NCBI RefSeq assembly: GCF_901709675.1
Contig: NC_051097.1
Location: forward strand, 3,522,539 to 3,586,538
DNA: 64,000 nt
Direction: 5' to 3'
From: Syngnathus acus
Lineage: Eukaryota; Chordata; Actinopteri; Syngnathiformes; Syngnathidae
In this document: positions 13,209-25,298 of the stretch, one piece after another
How positions within the stretch are numbered: position 1 is the stretch's first letter
Layout of the letters: every line of letters begins with the position of its first letter
Made by a program: the position numbers and the translations under genes
Notes under the pieces: generated by a model
Database searches by the model: none
What the model saw: only the letters and a program-made list of their open reading frames with translations
Told to the model about the DNA's origin: nothing

Positions 13209-16200
13209 ATGGATTATAGCTTCCCAAAGCAGCTGTTCCCTTCATTTTACAACAATGGACCACCAGGCTGCACGCAGAAACCATGTGCTGGAATTTGGGG
13301 CAGTTACGATCAGGTCCAACCTCAGGTTTGTGAATGCATCGAACAATTATGTTGGGTTCAATTAATTCTAAACGCGGTGTAAGATTTGTTCCAGAGATAA
13401 TTGTTACTGCGTCGTTTTAGGACATTTGTCTTGATATTTTTGATTATTTTTGTCAGGGAACTGTGAGGGTCGGTGCAAAACATGACATCGCAATGTTACT
13501 TGTTGTAGTACTTTAGAAATTCGAACTATTTGAAGAAGACTCTTAAAAGTAAGTCGAACTACACATTTTTAAAAGATAAAAAAACGTCGTCAGTACAGTA
13601 AATACTCAAAGTACAGATAACTGAAAACGGACAATACAATCACGAGGTATTTTCACGTCGCTTTGAACCACAGGTTGTGTCTGTTACACCAAAAAATAAA
13701 AAGCACATTTTGATTTTAGGGTGGATCTGATCCTCCAAGCAACTGGACCTTTACATCTAGACATCAGGTGAAGGGGGAGATATGGCGTCAGACAGAACCG
13801 GCACCAATTCCCCTCTTCAAACCAAACAACTGTAAGTGACCTTACAGCTGCTATCTACACACATGGACAAATGTGTTGGTACCCTTCTGTTACTGTATTA
13901 AAACCCCACAGTATCCATTAAAAATACTTCTGTTAGTAATGAAATTCTGACCGTAGCAAGTAAAATTGACTTGAGTACGATACAGTAGTTAGGCTGTGAC
14001 CATTTGCGCCCCCACCTGGTTGCTTTATTAAGCATCTGGCACACTTTATTAAACTAACCACCACATAACCTTGTTGATTACAATGCCAATAAAATCTTAC
14101 TATCTGTCTACTAATCAACATGTTCTCCTCATGCTTGAATAAGTGGTTTTCTCCGAGTATCCTCACACATCACAAAAACATGCGTGGTAGGCCAATTGAC
14201 CACTCCAACTTTGCCCTCTGGTGTGATTGTGAGCATGAATGCCTTCAACTGGCTGGCGACCAGTTCAGGGTGTACCCCGCCTGCTGCCCAAAGACTGCAG
14301 GGATAGGCTCCAGCATGCCCGCAACCCTCGTGGGTAGAAGCGTTCCGGAAGATAAATGAATGAGTGAAACTAGTCTTTTCCTGTATCGGGCAAATGTATT
14401 GAATTACCAAATCTTTTGTTCAAATCATGTTTGTTTTTATCAAATTTCCAGCTTTCATTTGGTCCTCAACTCCTCCAGATCCGCACGACTTCACAGAGCA
14501 TGTGAGTCTGATCTTGGATCTTGCTTGTTTATTCTGAAATGTTTATTTATTTTATTTTTATTTTTTTTTTTAAATATGTTATTTCTAGATGCAAAACTTC
14601 TACTCCGATCATTGCCGAGACGCCTTTGGGTGCATCAGTGAAGTTCTCGGGGACAATTTCTATTTTAAATATGGAATGAAAAAGGTGGGTTTGCTTTTAT
14701 TGAAAAAAAAAAAACTGTTAATAGGAAAAAACTAATCTATTTCCCATCACTGACTAAATTAAGTAGCTTCGATTGAGTTACTAATTTACAGTCCACGATC
14801 TACAGTTTTAAAATGCAATAAAGTGTTTAAAAAGTCTTGTGCGGATGCCCTCACGCGTGGGCACGTCAGCCGGCCAGCACCTTTTGTGTGGACTGAATTC
14901 CAAAATCTGTAAAGTTGTTTTGTGTGGCTTCCGTAATATACAGGCGTAATATGTAGACCCGACGAACCGATTAGAGGACATCACGTTTTACGTAGATCGG
15001 GGCAAAAAAAACATTTAGAGGACTGTACGTAAAACGTTGAGCACGTGCCTCCGCCGCCATTAATAAATAAATACTATTGTTTGTGCAAAGAAAACAGCAT
15101 TAGGACCCTTTAAAATGGCATAGACAAAGAGACATGCTTACGAGGCACTATTCAAGCTTCCTGGAAAGCCGGGATCATTGCCGAAGAGCACCGTGACAAT
15201 GACGAGGGAACTTGGCATGTCTAATGGCGAACTTGCCCAACTGTTTAATTTGGATATGGAAGATGAGGATTTTGATGGATTTGCGCATTAATATTAATTA
15301 ACATTGTGAGTACAATAAATAGTATAATAAAGTACTGTACTGTGAGTTTTTTTTTTTGTTTCGTTTTTTTAACGGTAAGCCATGGCATGCATGCACCCTA
15401 TAATGGGGTGCGTCCTATGTGTGGATTAACTACAGAAAAGACCCCGGAATTGAGTCTGCACCTTTTAACCCGAAGCGCCTTATGGTGCGGAAAATACGGT
15501 AGCTATAGGTCAAGCAGTTATTATAAATTGGAATAACCTATAAAGAAAAAAAAAAAAACTAAAATTCAGCACGGAATGACCATCTTGTAAACATGACTGC
15601 AATAGCATAAAACAAGGTAAAAACTGAACGTGGATTGTCAGTTGAAGACACAGAAATCACTGGAAGTTGTCAACATCTCTGTTGACAATTCCACCATATA
15701 TAAAACATTCAACAAGAATGTTCATGGGAGAACACCAAGAAGGAAGCCGTTGCTCTCTTAAAGAAACAAAAACTAGCTGCGTGTTTGAAGTTTGCTTTAA
15801 AGCACTGGGATGTTCTACACTGTATTCAACCACGGTTCATCAATATGATGGAAATGTTGTTGTGTTCACCAAGAACTGGTAAAAGCTGAGTGTCTCATGA
15901 GCCTCTGTTGAGTGCTGTGCTTGGCGTAAACTCTTGTCTAATTGTGTGTTTGCTTGAAGGGAAGAAAATAAGTGATGGACTTAGTATTGCGTTGTGCATG
16001 TGTGTAAATTCCAGCGTCAACGCAGAGATGCAGTTCACACATGGAAGATAAAACGGTTCCTTGACAAGCTGAATTTGCCAATGTAAGTGCCACAATATAT
16101 AGGCTTTCCAAATGCAAACACTTGTGAATGTCTGACTGTTGTTTTATGACATTTCTTGTCACTTCTCAGATGTCACAAGTCGTGTTCCTCCAGTACACTG

Positions 16201-19200
16201 CAGGCGTACAGTGCTTTAATGTCAGATGTCGTGCATACTGTCCCGCCAGAGCTCCTGGGTTCTCTGTTGTACGAGGAACTGACGGAGCAGAGAGACCGCC
16301 GGCTGTTCTATGAAGGAGCCACAGGGGGCGCACTCAACTTAATCCCCTTCTCACAAAGTGAACACTCTCAAAATGGCTGCCTTCTCTTTCCTGGAAACCA
16401 GGGAATGGACCGCCTCAGTATCCTTCAGCAAAACAATGTCTTAGTTCAATTTGATGGCAGTTAACAATTGCATTTTGTCAGATTTAAATTTGCCAGACTT
16501 ATTGTGTAACGTTTTAATGTTTCTCATGCAATTTGGATTCAACCTCGAATGTTAGGCCACGCCATGCAAAAATCTTTGTCACATCAACTTAACTTCTTCA
16601 CAGCATTACCAAATATACACATAAACACGCCTTTTTTTCTTTTTTAAAACATTCAATTACTTTATTTGATCATAGAAAGGAAAGCTAGAAGTGGATTGTG
16701 ACGATCAGGGCTAGAGTAATGTTTGTTTTTAAAGACAGACTATAAAGAGGTTTCACTCTATTCCGTTTGTTCTATTTTTGTGTACTCAGAAAAGGTTTAG
16801 CCTATTTGACTGTTCTAGCTAATGAAAAGCTCGGCCACTGACAGAACCATTAAGGTTTTCATTTGACACTTGATGGCTCCAATCAGAGTTATGACTCAAC
16901 CCAACAAAATGCTCGAACTGTGTTCTGATCATCCTTAAAGCAATACCTCAGACTTTCACAGAGTTGAGTGGGAACACCACCAAGACAAATGTTTCTCTTT
17001 GAAATCCAGCAAAAGGAAACCGTTCCACTTCCAACTGAAGGGCCCCATCCGGCAGATTAGCTCAGCATCTTTGTTCAACATTTGTAAGGCAGAGAAACCA
17101 TTTCAGTCATCGGTACGTCACAGAACCACCGTTTGATACCTTTCTGTGTGTAGGTTGTGTTTCTGCGCGGTCAGATCGTTTCTGTGGCTTTTGGAGATTT
17201 AGTGAGCGCGAAGAACCACATTTGTTGCAAGTCGTTAACACCAAAGATGTTGCCACTTGTATTACTGTCAGGTAAGTTACCAAAATGCAATACGGCCTAA
17301 AGGGTCCAAAAAACATCTCAATTAAGTTGTTGTTGTTAGTCCTCACATTCTAGGTGAAGTTTTGGTGGCAAGTGAAAGTGGAACAGTAAACCTGTGGACT
17401 GTTGGCAAAGGGTAAGAGCATTTTTTTTTTTGCGAAATTCTTCATCGAGAAGAGACCTGTGTTGTTCAGGCTTAAGCAAAAAAAAAAAAAAAAAAAAAAA
17501 ATTGAGGCTAGATTTTCTTTTTGTTCCTCACCTTATGTCAGGATCCAAAAGGTTTGGGAAGACATCAGCAACCTTTACTTCAATGCTAAGTCATCATGGC
17601 GCTGGTGTGAATTCTCTGCCCATCCTCGGGTGATCGTCTACGCTGACAGGACTGGTGCAGAACTCTGCGATATCAGGGTGAGATTAAACAATACTTAACA
17701 TTTTGAAATACACGTAACACTGCACACTTTGGTAACGGCATCATATTATTTAAAGAGTTCTAAAAACATATTTGCAGTGTTGTACTTTGTTATAAAAGAA
17801 GTTGTTATAATAAAATACTTCTGAAAACATATTTACAGTATTGTACCTTGTTATAAAGTTGTTATCATAATAAGAGTCCTAAAATCATATTTACAGTATG
17901 TATACTTTAGCTACATATCCATCTACAAAATGCGCATAGCGCTGCTATGGTAACTTGTGGCCACTAGAGGCCCCTGTTTAACCAAGATTAACAACAGAAC
18001 GTCACATCTACATACGTATGTTACACACACACACACACACACACACACACGTATATTTATATCTTCAATATTTATCCAATATTTTCTGTCTTTTATTTAT
18101 ACTATTAATGTATTATTTACATGTTTGGAACTCTTATTTAGTGTTCTAATAATAACATGCACTTAAATGGTTTCATATACATTTATTGACACATAAAATG
18201 ATGAGAGGGTGACCCTACTTTTACTTATTGTAGGGTGGTTTTGGAACCAATTATCGTCGATAAACAAGGGATTACTGTACTACTCTTTCAATGAGCCTGT
18301 TTTGTTTCTCTCCACGTTTCTCCAGGCGTGTCCTGCCTCCAATCACACATTGTTTCGTATCAGCAACACTGCAGACTGTAGAAGTGGAGAGAGGCTTATC
18401 CTCAGTAAATATCTGGCAGATGTTCACCCTTTTCACCATCTTGTCAACACTCAGGTACAGCAATGAGTACTCAATTTTAGCCACCACTTCAAATTGAAGA
18501 CGTTTGGATGCAGTTGGTTCATGATTTAGCCTGGGAGAAAATTTGGTTTTCTCCCTAGAGGTGTTTTAGTCATGTTATGTCTAGTCCCAAAGATAGATTG
18601 ACCTGTTGTTGTTTTTTTCTTTCTTTCTTTTTTTGCTCCTCAACAAACTATTTACTGTATCACTCTTTTTAGCCTCAAGCAACTTTTGATTATACTGTGA
18701 CCAATTATACTCCTTTTATTTTTCCCTGGTAAAACATTCGTCATGGTTGGGACTTTGTCTCTCTTTAACGTATCAATTATTTACATAATCAAAGAGGCTG
18801 CAGGCTGCCTGAATTCAATTGTACTTGCTATATATTGTCTAATAATCACTACAAATATGACATGTATATTTATTGTTACATTTAGATTGTGTGACATTAA
18901 ATTTATTAAGGCTACATGTCATTCCATTTCACTCTTAGTACTCAACCTACATAATGGACGAGCGATTTCCTTGCTTACCAGTGCTGAAGATGGATCACAT
19001 GATGCAATTCCCACCAGTGTTCTGTCATGTCCTTCCTGGTGGATCCTCATCCCGGAGCGGAGCAGGAACCACTAAAGTTTTACTGGGTTCACAGTGCTCT
19101 CAGGAAATCACACAGCTGCAGTATTCAGGTTTGTGATGACTGGGGATTGTCCATCATTTTTAGGTCAATTCCCAAGCTGCTTAACAATCTACATGTGTTT

Positions 19201-22200
19201 ACAACTTCAGGTGGCAGAGCAGAACCGTGCATCAGTATGGGTCCTCCTCAGGCACTCCTTCGGCCTTGTGATAGCCTCCAACACCTTCCCGTCCAGATCC
19301 CGCACCGCATGGACATAGCATCGAACCGACTGTCCTCACCATCTGCAGGTAATTGGTGTAAATAATCAATCCATTAGTAAAATTGTTGTCTGTTAATTTA
19401 GTGGAATCATTTTTAAACAATCTTTATTCTTTTTTTTTTTTTTTTTTTTTAATATAAAATTACAGCAAAGCTGTTTTAAAAACAATTTCGTTTTGCTTTT
19501 AGACAGGAAAATACACTCATATTGTGTGTCAGGTATAATTCGCTGACTGAACAACTATTAAGAGAAGAGCAACAGCAAACAAACCACAAGTGAGACAGAA
19601 TATCAAGTCTTTTCTCGCGAGGAGTGCAGTACAGATAGTTTACAACAATCTCACTACACTAAATATCTGTGTACACTCCCGCTCTTTTTATTTGGATTTG
19701 CCCTGCCCACAATTATGAGACAAAAGCCCCTAAAGGAAGGGGGGAGCACGTGGGTTTTGCCTCGTAAGCAAAAAATCACCAGGTGTTACATACTAATAAG
19801 AACGTGACGAAAAGAGGAGTTTGAGTCGAGAAGAGAAAGCCCTTGAGCTCTAGTCAAAACATAGCAAGGGATGTTTTACGACCTTGTGTAGGATGAGACA
19901 AGCTAGGTTATTTATTACTGGATACGCACTAACATAATCTTACGATCAAGATAGTTTGGAAAACCCAGACTTTGATGGTCACTTGTAGGTTCATCTGAGG
20001 TGCAAGACAGCAATGAGGCATGTTGTCTAACAAAGCGGTCTTTGTTAAGAAGGAACTGTCTCGGTAGATGTCTTCTTTTTGCTGAGTTATCAGCTGCGTC
20101 CTGTCTGACCCAGCTGTACCCTCTCTCCTGGCCCAGCCGTACCTTTTCTCTTCTGTGGTACATCATAAAAACAGCAAGGCAAAACAGCAAACATATATTG
20201 CAGTAATATTGCGGTAAAGCATTGATTAGAGAACGCATGATAACATATATATACATTTTCCTAACATGTGTATAATGTGAATTTCTTCAATTCACATTTT
20301 CCACAATGCGAGTTTAAGAAATCAAAACTATTGACTCGGTATGAAAATCAAATTTTCATCTTTTTATATTGTCACAATTTTGTCTAATAATACCCTTGCA
20401 AAAAAAATAAAGGTCATTCCTAAAGGAAAGAAAAAAGAATAAGAGCCTCGGGTCAGAGGGACTGTGTTTTTTTTATGTTTGCAATTAACAAGACTGTGTC
20501 TGAACAAACAAAAACAATTGCAACAGATTTTATTTGGATCAGAAACATCTTGAATGAAACGAAATAGTGGCTCTGATACGCCCTAAGCCATTTTGGTCCT
20601 GTTAAAACTCAACATTTTATGTTTTCACATTTTTAGGTCTAACCTGTATCCAAAAGACTGCAAGAGATGGAAATAATGATTGCATCTATGTGCTACAATT
20701 GACTGAAGCAGGTGATATATTCTATCAGATTCTTGAACATGAGCATCTGGATGCCTCTTTAGCCCCAGCCTCAGAGGATAAAGCCCAACCTAGAAACCCA
20801 GTACTGGAAAATGCCTCCGAAGCAGTTCCTGAAACATCCAGCAATGAGGACATAATCGGGCCAACTCGGGGCATAATGCTTCACACATTTGTGACCAAAA
20901 CGCCAGAGAAACAACTTCGATTGGACAATTCGGACAACGATTCTGAGGATTCAGAGACACGAGGGAAAGGCCAAAACTTGAAAAGGTTGAACCTCCAGAT
21001 ACATGTCAATGATGATCCAGGATTGAATGCAGAAAATGAAAATGGGACCAGTTCGGCAGCCAATGATTCAGAGCAGCCAAGCAGCAATCAAGAGACGCGC
21101 CCTAACTTTACTCATGCTAATCTACCTGACTGTCCGACGTTTGTAAAACTCAGTGAGGATGCTCTCAGCACGTGGAAACGCTGGCTACAAAAACTAATGC
21201 ACAAGAGCCACAAAAAGGACCGTATGCGCTGCCAAATGACATGTGATCCCAGTAGTCTCTTTAGTCTTTCCTGCAACAAAATGAGAGAACTGTCTCAAGA
21301 TGACCACGTAACGCGCATGAGACATCAGTTGAGTGTGTGCATGTCTGACCCTTCCCTGCTGGTGAGAAGCGCCGCCACCTCCGAGCCTCCGGAAGTGGTG
21401 CCGTTTCCAGACCAGGTGGACACGGGAGCGTGGGTTGACGATCTCAGTCGACGTCTGACCCTGGCCTGGCAAGGCGAGGAAAATTGGCGAGCCTGGTGGA
21501 AAGATCGGCTGGGGCTGAATAGGGAAGAAAAGATGAATGCTCTCAGGAGGAAGAGGAGGAGGCAAAGGGAGGCGAGGATGCGATCCGGCGGGCGACGGCT
21601 AGCGCTCTCTGAAAGCTTCACTTCATCAGTCACCTACCAGTCAGAGCTGGACGATTTCTCCGACTGGACGGGCTGGTCCTCTGCTGCAAGCCAAGGGGTG
21701 GGGTCAGACTCGGAAAGGGTGGAGACAGAATTATCGCAGTCTGAGGGCACGATAGAAAGTGAAGCGCTAATAACCAAGACACCCGTCACTGCGATCAATG
21801 AGGCCACATTTCCTACTCCAATCGTCTCATCAAGATCTGCTCAACTGGACTCCACACCATCCAGCCAGAGGAGAAGCAAACGCCCCGCAGAGGACTACCT
21901 CAGCTCTCTGTTTGGATCGCAGGTACCTGTATTTTTCACTACTGGTTTCAACCTGGACATGTATCATTGTGTTTTTCCCCAAACCCTCAGTGTTGGTTGC
22001 TCTTGTACAATCATCAAATAGACCAGTGGTTCTCAACTGTTGTCTCTTGGGGACATGCATTTTCACTGCATAGTCACAAACCCAGTTCCTCGATTTCACA
22101 TGGACTTTGGGGTCAAGAATTTTGAAATCCGGTTAACTCCAAAAGTCTTGTAAATCGTTTAAAAAAAAAAAAAAAACTTGGAGCCACAAAAATGTATTTA

Positions 22201-23160
22201 CGGCAAACAAAATCGGGATCCACGACCAAACTGCGTTAGACAGAAAGTCACCTGGAATCGAAGCTCGTAAAATCGAGGTTCAGCTGTACAATAAAAATGT
22301 TTGTTTAGAAATTGCCTCTGACAACACATGTACACTGTATTATCTTTTCAAAATTTGTTTATGTTTGATGTTTGGAGCCTGAATGTCCTCATGACGATCA
22401 CTGGTAGCCAGAGGCTGAGCTGCACAGTATTTGTATTTGGAGTAAATTGGTGGCTAAAGCACAAGGCAGGAGTGGTTCTCTTGGTTCACTTTTATGTCCA
22501 CATTTAAATTTGTTTAAGAACATTTTGTACAGTACGTGGAAAAAACCCTGGATGTTTTTCAAGTGTTAAACTGGATTCGCTACTGTAGTGAGGAAACAAG
22601 CTTGAGAGCCATGTTTAATCACAATTACCGTATTTTCCAGACTATAAGCGGCTACTTTTTGCACAAGCTTTGAACCCTGGGGCTTGGAGTCCGGTGAGAC
22701 GTCTATGGATTTTTGTGATTTCTAACTTAGTGAAAGGGTTGTAGACCGCTGTTGTGCGTCACCGCTTGGCTGGGCGGACGGATATGTGACCAGACTAGGG
22801 TAACCAGACGTCGCCTTTTTCCCGGACGTGTCCTACTTTTGAGACCTACAAAAAAATGTCCGGGGGGAATTTCAAATTTGTCCGGGATTTTGTTCGGTTG
22901 CAGTCGCGCACACCAGAAGCCGTATCCTCCTCACCTGAAAAGGTGTATCTTCTTTTGGACAAAAAGAATGCGATACATTCTGCCTATTCTAATCATTCCT
23001 GCTGTGCTTACAGGACGATCCCGCACAACACGACACCTACTTTGACGCAGAGCAGCAGTCACTTGGACCTCTGGCTCACTCCTCCCAGTCCCTCTCCCAG
23101 AGTTCTCTGGGGCGCCTGTTTTCACAACCAAAGAAAAAGAAGGCGCGGATGGGATTTTAG
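13209..23160 (+). CDS. taf1c: TATA-box-binding protein associated factor, RNA polymerase I subunit C
   Basis: Nucleolar subunit of SL1/TIF-IB, which recruits Pol I to rDNA promoters. Exons: 13209-13325, 13720-13831, 14452-14501, 14589-14684, 16015-16082, 16170-16417, 16964-17083, 17154-17271, 17340-17411, 17542-17677, 18326-18454, 18939-19128, 19211-19348, 20637-21922, 23014-23160. Phases chain perfectly to 1008 aa. Family landmarks are SSWRWCEFSAHPRV with DRTGAELCDIR, ERLILSKYLADVHPFHHLV, YIMDERFPCLPVLK, and the C-terminus KKKKARMGF, matching the conserved KKPRMGF ending. The ATG at 13209 is preferred because MDYSF aligns with the family's MDFPS start. An in-frame ATG 25 codons upstream (13134) is the alternative. 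The large exon 14 is a poorly conserved Ser/Glu-rich and basic region. Confidence 0.95.
14148..14363 (+). repeat. tRNA-type SINE fragment in taf1c intron 2
   Basis: Body and tail of the same SINE family are present: 'aaaacatgcgtggtaggccaat', 'gactggcgaccagttcagggtgtacccc', 'gggataggctccagcatgcccgc', ending in 'gataaatgaatgagtga'. The tRNA-like head is missing. Confidence 0.75.
15045..15499 (+). repeat. Internally deleted pogo-like/MITE element in taf1c intron 4
   Basis: The stretch at about 15113-15160 translates, around one stop, to an N-terminal pogo-type pattern (KRHAYEALFKL). A segment at about 15225-15290 reads like an acidic transposase C-terminus (LAQLFNLDMEDEDFDGF). The right edge 'gcgccttatggtgcggaaaatacgg' followed by TA matches the terminus of the ACCGTATTTTCC elements seen at 44562-45419. 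The left boundary is uncertain. Confidence 0.45.
15600..15885 (+). pseudogene. Tc1-like transposase fragment in taf1c intron 4
   Basis: 'tctgttgacaattccaccatat' and 'aacattcaacaagaatg' resemble the fish Tc1 N-terminal DNA-binding region. The following frame, with KKEAVALLKKQKLAACLKFA, resembles the linker (KKPLLSKKNIAARLKFAKKHLD type). It is frameshifted and truncated before the catalytic core, so inactive. Confidence 0.6.
17755..17910 (+). repeat. Tandem repeat, about 60 bp x 2.5
   Basis: Units of the type 'taaaaacatatttgcagtgttgtactttgttataa' recur with small changes at about 17760, 17818 and 17879 in taf1c intron 10. Confidence 0.75.
18023..18050 (+). repeat. (CA)n microsatellite
   Basis: About 14 uninterrupted CA units in taf1c intron 10. 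Confidence 0.95.
19430..20636. other. Long taf1c intron 13, possible retroposon sequence
   Basis: The 1.3 kb intron opens with a poly-T run (19432-19451). A mixed-composition block at about 19515-20270 differs from the AT-rich surroundings and contains a 113-codon minus-strand open frame with no recognisable motif. It could be a solo LTR or other retroposon, but no boundaries, target duplication or protein motif support this. Confidence 0.3.
22024..22100 (+). repeat. hAT-type terminal fragment
   Basis: 'cagtggttctcaactg' is the characteristic start of a hAT-related repeat family. Only this end is clear, in taf1c intron 14. Confidence 0.4.
22622..22894 (+). repeat. ACCGTATTTTCC MITE end and GGGTGACCAGACGTC repeat copy 2
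   Basis: 'ttaccgtattttccagactataagcgg' at about 22626-22652 is the terminus of the TA-flanked MITE family. From about 22794, 'agggtaaccagacgtcgcc..ccggacgtgtcctacttttgagac' repeats the element at 11324-11418 nearly base for base. Both lie in the last taf1c intron, about 120 bp before exon 15. Confidence 0.65.
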
Positions 23161-23850
23161 TTTGTCCATCAGCCCATGATCAAAATGCAGTATTGACGGC
23201 ATACATTTTTACTCTTCTAATCCCTTGTTCAACAAAATCAAGTCATGACATCAGTCATGGATTCAGTTAACCTTACACCTGCCCCCTCAAAGCATGTCCA
23301 CTTTATGGACAGAGTGTCTCTGTTCCTTAAACACTTCAGTTTTATTACTTGAAGACCTCAAGATCATTAATTATTAGAAACGTACACAGATTGGATCTTA
23401 CCTTAAAAATGTATCATCTTCACTTTTAAACTCCGTTTTTTTGTGTTTGTGTGCAGGCGCACATGCTGTTTGCATGTGTTTGTAATCATGAAAGTGTCTG
23501 ATTTCATTTTATCAAATGTCATTAAGAAAATCTGTAACCTTTTTTACAAAACTGTGTAATCAGCTTGTTCGGTTTGCCAGAGTTTTGGAGTGACTTAATA
23601 CTCTGCATAACTTCTCATCTCCATGGCAACACCTTGACTTCACTTCTGGCATGCGGCAGGAGGTACTTAAAGGTCATTCTCCAAACAAATTGAATGTCAC
23701 AGCAATTTTCTCTTCTACTACAGATCATGGCTGGAGACTGTTTCTGCGTTGTCACCTTTCCACGAAAGTATAGCAGAAACTGATCCGACTTGTGTTGCAG
23801 CTCTGAATTGTGTAGGGTTGTGTCGCTAAAATAAAGGGATAACTGGGGTT
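23161..23850 (+). other. taf1c: taf1c 3' UTR with poly(A) signal
   Basis: AATAAA occurs at 23830-23835, about 670 bp after the stop. Sequence up to there has no gene-like features and is taken as 3' UTR. Confidence 0.6.
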
Positions 23851-24249
23851 ACAATATGTGCATAAATCTTTGATTACTTCTGCTCTGCACTCTGCCTATT
23901 AATTCTGTTACAATCACCTCCTCCCCTTCACTTTTAGCATATGTGTGCTGAATGCCATTACACATTCAGTCCAACCAGCTTGTGGCTTAAACAAAGTAAA
24001 GGAACATTACAGAAAACAAGTGATGGAAGTTGTCTCAGACTATATTGCCCTCTAAGTATGAGTGTGTCTTTATATTTAGAGGTTTTTAACTTGTCAATGT
24101 GCATTGTACAGTAGAACTACTTTGGCAATGGTAGTGCAAATGAGGTACTATAAATAAAACCGATTTAGCAAAATTAAGTTGGCTGTTCCTGCTCTAGAAG
24201 TGTGAAATCTATGATGTAACTCTTCCTTATTTTGTCCATCAGCCAAGCT

Positions 24250-25298
24250 GTTGATTCATTGTAGGTCTTGAAAGGGTGAAAATGAGATCCAACAAGTTTT
24301 AAAAACAACTTTTTATAAGATTTTTTTCAGTACATGTGAAGAAAAGAATAAATTAACGTATCTACAAACTATGAACAATTTTTTTTTTTTTTACATCATT
24401 TACAATTTTACATTTTTCTGTGCATTTTTGTACATTTTTTCCCAACTTGAACTCAGCAATAGTTCATTCCACATGACATTCTATCCATAAGCTACATCCT
24501 AAAATTGGCAATTTTAAAATCATAAATTCTTACAAAATTAGTCAACAGTGTTTGACCAAGGAAAATAAGTGCTTTTTACTGAACTTTGACTAAATGGCCT
24601 CAGGAGAGTTAATGCAAGAAAAACAAAATTTGTCACATCTGTTTTCCCCAAGGACACAAACTACTTCCAACACACAAATGACATCCTGTGCAAATGAACA
24701 AACTCCAAAGGTGAGGGCAGTTGCAGTCACGAAACTATTCAGTCAAAACGGGACATTGTGTTGCAATTTAATGTTCAGTTACTAATTTTCCATCCTTATT
24801 GCTGCTGATGGTGTATTGATATCAAATTATTATGAGTCAACACATCTATGTTCACAAATATTGTAATACAATAGAAATATCTAAAATGTATGATTAAAAA
24901 TGAAAGTAGTCTTGAAATGTAAGCAACTAGATCAAGCCCAGATAATTGCAGCTGCGGCTGCCCTCAGTTTCTGTGGATGAGTAAACTTATTCATCTTTGA
25001 TTATAAACAGCCGACATTTTCTATACTTGCCAGATTTTGGTAAATTAAAGTTTCTGACAACGACTGGCATGTTTTTGCTCTGATCTGGTTGCAGTGTTTG
25101 TCCTCCAACCAACCAGTGTCTTCAACCAATTGCTGTGTATCGTGGAATGTACCATGTACCAACACATCTATTAACTAAAAATCTAGACATGCTCAGCAGC
25201 CAGTTGTGCAATTTACTTTCAGTACTGGAGCTTATTAGACAATAAATTAAAAGTGAATGTTTGGGGTGGGGATGAGGCACAGTAACGTGACAAAGGTG
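24250..25298 (-). other. ccng2: ccng2 3' region
   Basis: AT-rich sequence 3' of the ccng2 stop with several T- and A-rich tracts. I did not find a clear AATAAA on the minus strand at a convincing place, so the transcript end is not fixed. No coding potential seen. Confidence 0.4.

Noticed and set aside
19515-20270. Possible solo LTR in taf1c intron 13
   Set aside because: Composition is suggestive, but no inverted TG..CA ends, target duplication or primer-binding site could be fixed, so no element is claimed.
21194-21633. Minus-strand open frames (123 and 102 codons) across taf1c exon 14
   Set aside because: They lie opposite confirmed taf1c coding sequence and have a composition expected from its complement.
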